A model generated the notes under the pieces. It ran no database searches and was not told the DNA's origin. It worked only from the letters and a program-made list of their open reading frames with translations. Positions 60,956 to 64,000 of a stretch of DNA of 64,000 nucleotides are shown here, in pieces (position 1 is the stretch's first letter; every line of letters begins with the position of its first letter). A program made the translations under genes and the position numbers. Source of the DNA: a virus; IMG/VR virus record IMGVR_UViG_3300025141_000060, positions 1-64,000 of that record; one strand, written 5' to 3'.

Positions 60956-62709
60956 TCCTCACCTTCCTCGTCTTTTTCAACTTCTTGCTCTTTTTCTACT
61001 TCTTCTTCATGCTCTTCTTCTTTCTCTTTTTCTGTATCTAAACTGTCAAAATCTATTGAGTTTAAAATATCCTCAAAACTTTTGAAATCCTTCATAATTT
61101 CATCAGAAGTAGGTGTTTTTTTCTTTTCTTCCTTTTCCTCTTCTTTTTGGGGTAGCTCCTCAACTGCGGTAGTCGGATCAAGGCCCCCAGCTTCCGCATC
61201 ATTTTTAGCTTCTTTCTCATCCATGCGGGAATCATCTTCGTTAGACTCAATATGATCCTTCATACTGCTAGTCTTGAAGGCGTCAGTTTCCGTTTGCGCT
61301 TCTTCTGCCTCTGCTTTCTTTTTAGCTTCTTCGCCTCTCGCCTGAGCAGCTTTTGTCTTCTTGGATCGTTTATCGCCGCCCTCTTCTTTCTTTCTCTTTG
61401 TTTCAAGTATAATCTCTACCAATTCTTCTATAGAATCAATTTCAGAAAAAGTTTCTTTAATGGTAAGATTCTCAATTAAAGCATCATCCAAAATATCAGT
61501 ATAACCTGCTTTCTCAAAAAGAAGCTCAATAAATCTATTAACATCAATAGACTCTACTCCATTTCTCGTCCTTAGCATTTTTGCTGTTTCCAAAAGAACA
61601 TCCTTTTGCACTGAGCTTTTAGGACTAAGTTTTGATAACGCCTCAAAAATCAAAACTTGAGTATTTAAAAGACTTTTAAAAGTGGGGATATCTTTAAGAT
61701 TTTGTACACTAATCCCATACTTTTCATTCAACATAGAGAGGAAAATCTCTTTAAGTGGTTTTTTACTTTCAAAAAGATAGCTGCTAAATGCTTTAATCTC
61801 TTTAAGACTTACTTTTACTGTATCATTTAATTCCAAACTATTTGCTAGTGTTTCAGCTATCTGCTTTTTAGTGGCTAATGAGAAATAAGGGACTTCTACG
61901 ATAACTTCAACTAAAGCCTGTGCAATTGTCTGTTCATCACTCTCATAAACGAGAGAAGCTAAATTAGAGATTTTATCATTATTCAACCAAACAAGATCAA
62001 AGTTATTTTTAGACTCAACTAACTCTTTTCTAATTAATTCCTGTTTGCAAATCATCTCATATATATTATGATTTATTTCAGGAGGAATCACATAAGAAGA
62101 TTCATTTAGGTCATCATAAGAGAGTCTAGGGATATTGAAGGCATGAGAAACAGCAGAAGATAACCTAACCATGTTTTTAATTTCTGGGATATTGGCTAAA
62201 TTCTTGTTCTCAACTAAAAACTCTACTATCTGAGGCGCGACCTGTGCCATTTTTTGAAACTCTTCAGAATCAATGATTCTATTAGTTCCGTTAAATTTTT
62301 GGGACTTCTCGTAAAGTTTATTCTTTACTGACGAGAACTTAACTCTATTCTCCCATAGTTGAAGAACTTTGTTAAAACTAGTATCAGCTTCAGCAAAGTC
62401 CTCTTCAAAAATATTTTGAATAAAGTTCGATATTTTATAATCTACAAATTCATCAAATTGGTTAGTGTCTTCAAATAAATCATCTGTTTCAATTTGAATA
62501 TTTCTTAATGCTACGGTATTATCGAAATCATAATCAGCCGCAATAATATAGCCGCTTTCCGTGATAAAAGTTACCTTTTGCTCACTATCATCAATCGAAA
62601 AAACTTCTACATTCTCTCGTAAAGATCTACCCAAATAATCAGATAATTTAATTATATTGGTTACTTTCTTGTCTCTATTCTCAAAAATATGATCAAACAT
62701 GTTTTTCAT
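60952..62709 (-). CDS. Large acidic protein downstream of the portal (possible head core protein)
   Basis: 585 residues. Residues 1-430 are helical with acidic surface (FIQNIFEEDFAEADTSFNKV, LVEVIVEVPYFSLATKKQ). The last 150 residues are low-complexity Glu/Lys/Asp, ending VEKDEEGEE. An ATG three codons in (62700) is spaced better from AGGAG than the first ATG. Its position right after the portal gene is where T4 has acidic core gene 67, and the Glu-rich tail is similar in type but far longer. It may be an internal scaffold or ejected protein. An LxE-type protease site is likely but not assigned. Confidence 0.6.
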   Translation of the reverse strand: MKNMFDHIFENRDKKVTNIIKLSDYLGRSLRENVEVFSIDDSEQKVTFITESGYIIAADYDFDNTVALRNIQIETDDLFEDTNQFDEFVDYKISNFIQNIFEEDFAEADTSFNKVLQLWENRVKFSSVKNKLYEKSQKFNGTNRIIDSEEFQKMAQVAPQIVEFLVENKNLANIPEIKNMVRLSSAVSHAFNIPRLSYDDLNESSYVIPPEINHNIYEMICKQELIRKELVESKNNFDLVWLNNDKISNLASLVYESDEQTIAQALVEVIVEVPYFSLATKKQIAETLANSLELNDTVKVSLKEIKAFSSYLFESKKPLKEIFLSMLNEKYGISVQNLKDIPTFKSLLNTQVLIFEALSKLSPKSSVQKDVLLETAKMLRTRNGVESIDVNRFIELLFEKAGYTDILDDALIENLTIKETFSEIDSIEELVEIILETKRKKEEGGDKRSKKTKAAQARGEEAKKKAEAEEAQTETDAFKTSSMKDHIESNEDDSRMDEKEAKNDAEAGGLDPTTAVEELPQKEEEKEEKKKTPTSDEIMKDFKSFEDILNSIDFDSLDTEKEKEEEHEEEVEKEQEVEKDEEGEE

Positions 62710-62724
62710 TACTCCTAGGTGCTA

Positions 62725-62732
62725 AATTTATA
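62725..62732 (-). promoter_or_regulatory. Late-promoter-like octamer TATAAATT
   Basis: Minus-strand TATAAATT matches seven of eight bases of the T4 late core. It is in the 47-base gap after the portal. With T4-like spacing the RNA would begin near 62719 and would keep the AGGAG ribosome binding site of the acidic protein. A small A/T palindrome (AAAATTTT) follows the portal stop just upstream. Confidence 0.42.
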
Positions 62733-62756
62733 TATAGCAATCATTTACCTAAAATT

Positions 62757-64000
62757 TTAAGATTCTTTGATTTTTCCTAAAATTCTTTGCCAAGTTTTTT
62801 GTTCATCTACCCTATACCCCTCTTTCTTTTTAATTTTGTCTCTATACTTCATTAAAGAAGAAAAATCCTCATTCGGTCTTTCTTGCTGTGTCGGTGTTGA
62901 ATTTAGCCCTCCAGGGGTATTACCTTGAGGCAGTTCACCCGCTCCTGGTGATATCTGATTAAGCTCCTGCTGTTGGTATGCAGCTTCTTCCGACTCTTTT
63001 TTTAGTTTCTCTTTTAATAACAAAATCTCACCCTCACTCATATTATAGTATTCCTTGTAGATATAATCTTTTGGAAATAATTGAGTTTGAGTAACAGTTT
63101 GAACTATTGCTAAACGAGCCTGATCAATTTCTAATCTTCTTTTTGTAAATCTATCAGAAGGATCTGGCAATTGAATCCTTAAGTCTTTAATTAAGCTTAA
63201 AGGAAAATTCTTCATCACAAGATGACGTTTAACTAAAATCTCTAAACCTACTTCAATATCGTGTTGCACTCTCGCAACAGCCCTAGCGAATTTAACATCC
63301 AATTCCGACAGGTTCGCTTTTTTATCTGGTGCCTTATCTTTTGTTTCCACCACATAATCGCGTGGAACTTTAAGAGCCGCTAACAGCTTGTCCCTAAAGT
63401 AAGATACATCAGTCACTTCGCCTAAATTTTGCGCCCCAGGAAGGGTCTCAATCCGAGTTCCCTGGTTTCCTTTGATAGGGACAAAATAATCTTCGTCTGC
63501 TGCTAATGGGTTGTATCGAGTATCAACACCATTACCTCGCATATATTTCTCTTTTTTAAATTTTTCCTTAACTCTCTCAATAAACATCTCAGCTTTACTA
63601 GAGGGCAAGTTGCCTACATCAATATAAAAGATTCGTCTTTCTGGGGCTCTTGAGAGCCTATAAATAAGCATTGCATCTTCCATCAGACGCAATGATCTGA
63701 ATGTTTGAACCCCATAAGCAGCTACTGACTTGCCGTAGGGGTAAAATTTAGGATCAGATGTAAATAAACGAAAATGGACTATTTGATTCTTATCTAGCTC
63801 AATAAATTTAGAGTTCTTTGTTCCTGTTTGATCAATATCAAACGCACCTCCTTGAGCATAATCACTTTTTCCTGCATCTGGAATTTGCTGAAGGAATGTT
63901 TTTAGATAACCATAATCATCCTCAACGCGCAAAAGAAAATTTGGATTTAGTACCTTAACTTTTTGTATTCCAGCATCGGGGTTATTTACATCAGCAATAG
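62757..64000 (-). CDS. Portal protein (T4 gp20-like), C-terminal part, cut by window edge
   Basis: The frame is open to the right edge; about 413 residues are visible. An internal TTG at 63932 is not the true start, because coding sequence (such as VNNPDAGIQKVKVLNPNF) continues before it. Portal hallmarks: SLRLMEDAMLIYRLSRAPER followed by RIFYIDVGNLP, ADEDYFVPIKGNQGTRIETL, PGAQNLGEVTDVSYFRDKLL, and ALKVPRDYV. T4 gp20 is 524 residues, so roughly the first 100 are missing. It forms the dodecameric vertex through which DNA is packaged. The C-terminus is Gln/Pro-rich and then basic. Confidence 0.92.
   Translation of the reverse strand, partial: IADVNNPDAGIQKVKVLNPNFLLRVEDDYGYLKTFLQQIPDAGKSDYAQGGAFDIDQTGTKNSKFIELDKNQIVHFRLFTSDPKFYPYGKSVAAYGVQTFRSLRLMEDAMLIYRLSRAPERRIFYIDVGNLPSSKAEMFIERVKEKFKKEKYMRGNGVDTRYNPLAADEDYFVPIKGNQGTRIETLPGAQNLGEVTDVSYFRDKLLAALKVPRDYVVETKDKAPDKKANLSELDVKFARAVARVQHDIEVGLEILVKRHLVMKNFPLSLIKDLRIQLPDPSDRFTKRRLEIDQARLAIVQTVTQTQLFPKDYIYKEYYNMSEGEILLLKEKLKKESEEAAYQQQELNQISPGAGELPQGNTPGGLNSTPTQQERPNEDFSSLMKYRDKIKKKEGYRVDEQKTWQRILGKIKES

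Noticed and set aside
1-64000. tRNA genes, insertion sequences, integrase or attachment sites
   Set aside because: No cloverleaf-like sequences, transposase or integrase motifs or flanking direct repeats were seen; the window is filled with phage structural and a few replication genes.

Overview
This window is a dense structural (late) region of a tailed phage with a contractile tail, a distant relative of T4. The evidence is a nearly complete T4-type morphogenesis set: tail tube, tail sheath, gp15/gp14/gp13-like neck proteins, gp23-like capsid protein, gp22-like scaffold, gp21-like protease, gp6/gp7/gp25/gp53-like baseplate wedge, spike and hub, gp48/54-like tube cap, tape measure, gp26-like hub chaperone and a portal. 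Sizes and local gene order differ clearly from T4, so this is a divergent lineage. The sequence is AT-rich by eye. I see no tRNA, CRISPR array, insertion sequence or terminase gene. The host cannot be named from the window.

Layout. Almost everything is on the minus strand, so transcription runs right to left. At the right edge are a truncated portal (62757-64000), a large acidic protein and three small virion-like proteins (58985-62709). Next come a plus-strand UvsW-like helicase pair, then a gp26-like hub protein that appears to be extended by a programmed -1 frameshift. Positions 47676-55235 hold four consecutive paralogous zinc metalloproteases of the metzincin type. Positions 45583-47675 hold a Cas4/RecB-type nuclease, a DnaG-type primase and a small helical protein. 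The tape measure and baseplate genes occupy 32796-45582. Positions 11511-32796 hold very large baseplate and receptor-contact proteins, including a beta-helix fibre, three tandem paralogues sharing an adaptor fold, and a complete Cys-type sulfatase carried on one of those adaptors. The head module (6361-11414), neck (3443-6278), sheath and tube (271-3181) follow.

Putting it together. The late genes are tightly packed, often with ATGA or stop/start overlaps, and mostly carry strong GGAG-type ribosome binding sites. Module borders inside 3378-11505 repeat one design: a hairpin at the end of one unit, then a T4-late-promoter-like TATAAATA octamer (exact in two cases, degenerate in others). Plus-strand replication genes are scattered as islands. 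They lack clear Shine-Dalgarno sequences and have TATAAT-like boxes about one helical turn before the ATG, as if leaderless.

The most unusual content is an apparent virion-borne set of extracellular enzymes: a sulfatase fused to a tail adaptor, a carbohydrate-binding-like paralogue next to it, a beta-helix fibre, a LamG-bearing baseplate protein, and four metzincins without signal peptides. Together they suggest a particle equipped to work through a sulfated, protein-rich layer such as a capsule, glycoprotein coat or mucus. That combined role is inference. The individual catalytic motifs are visible in the sequence.
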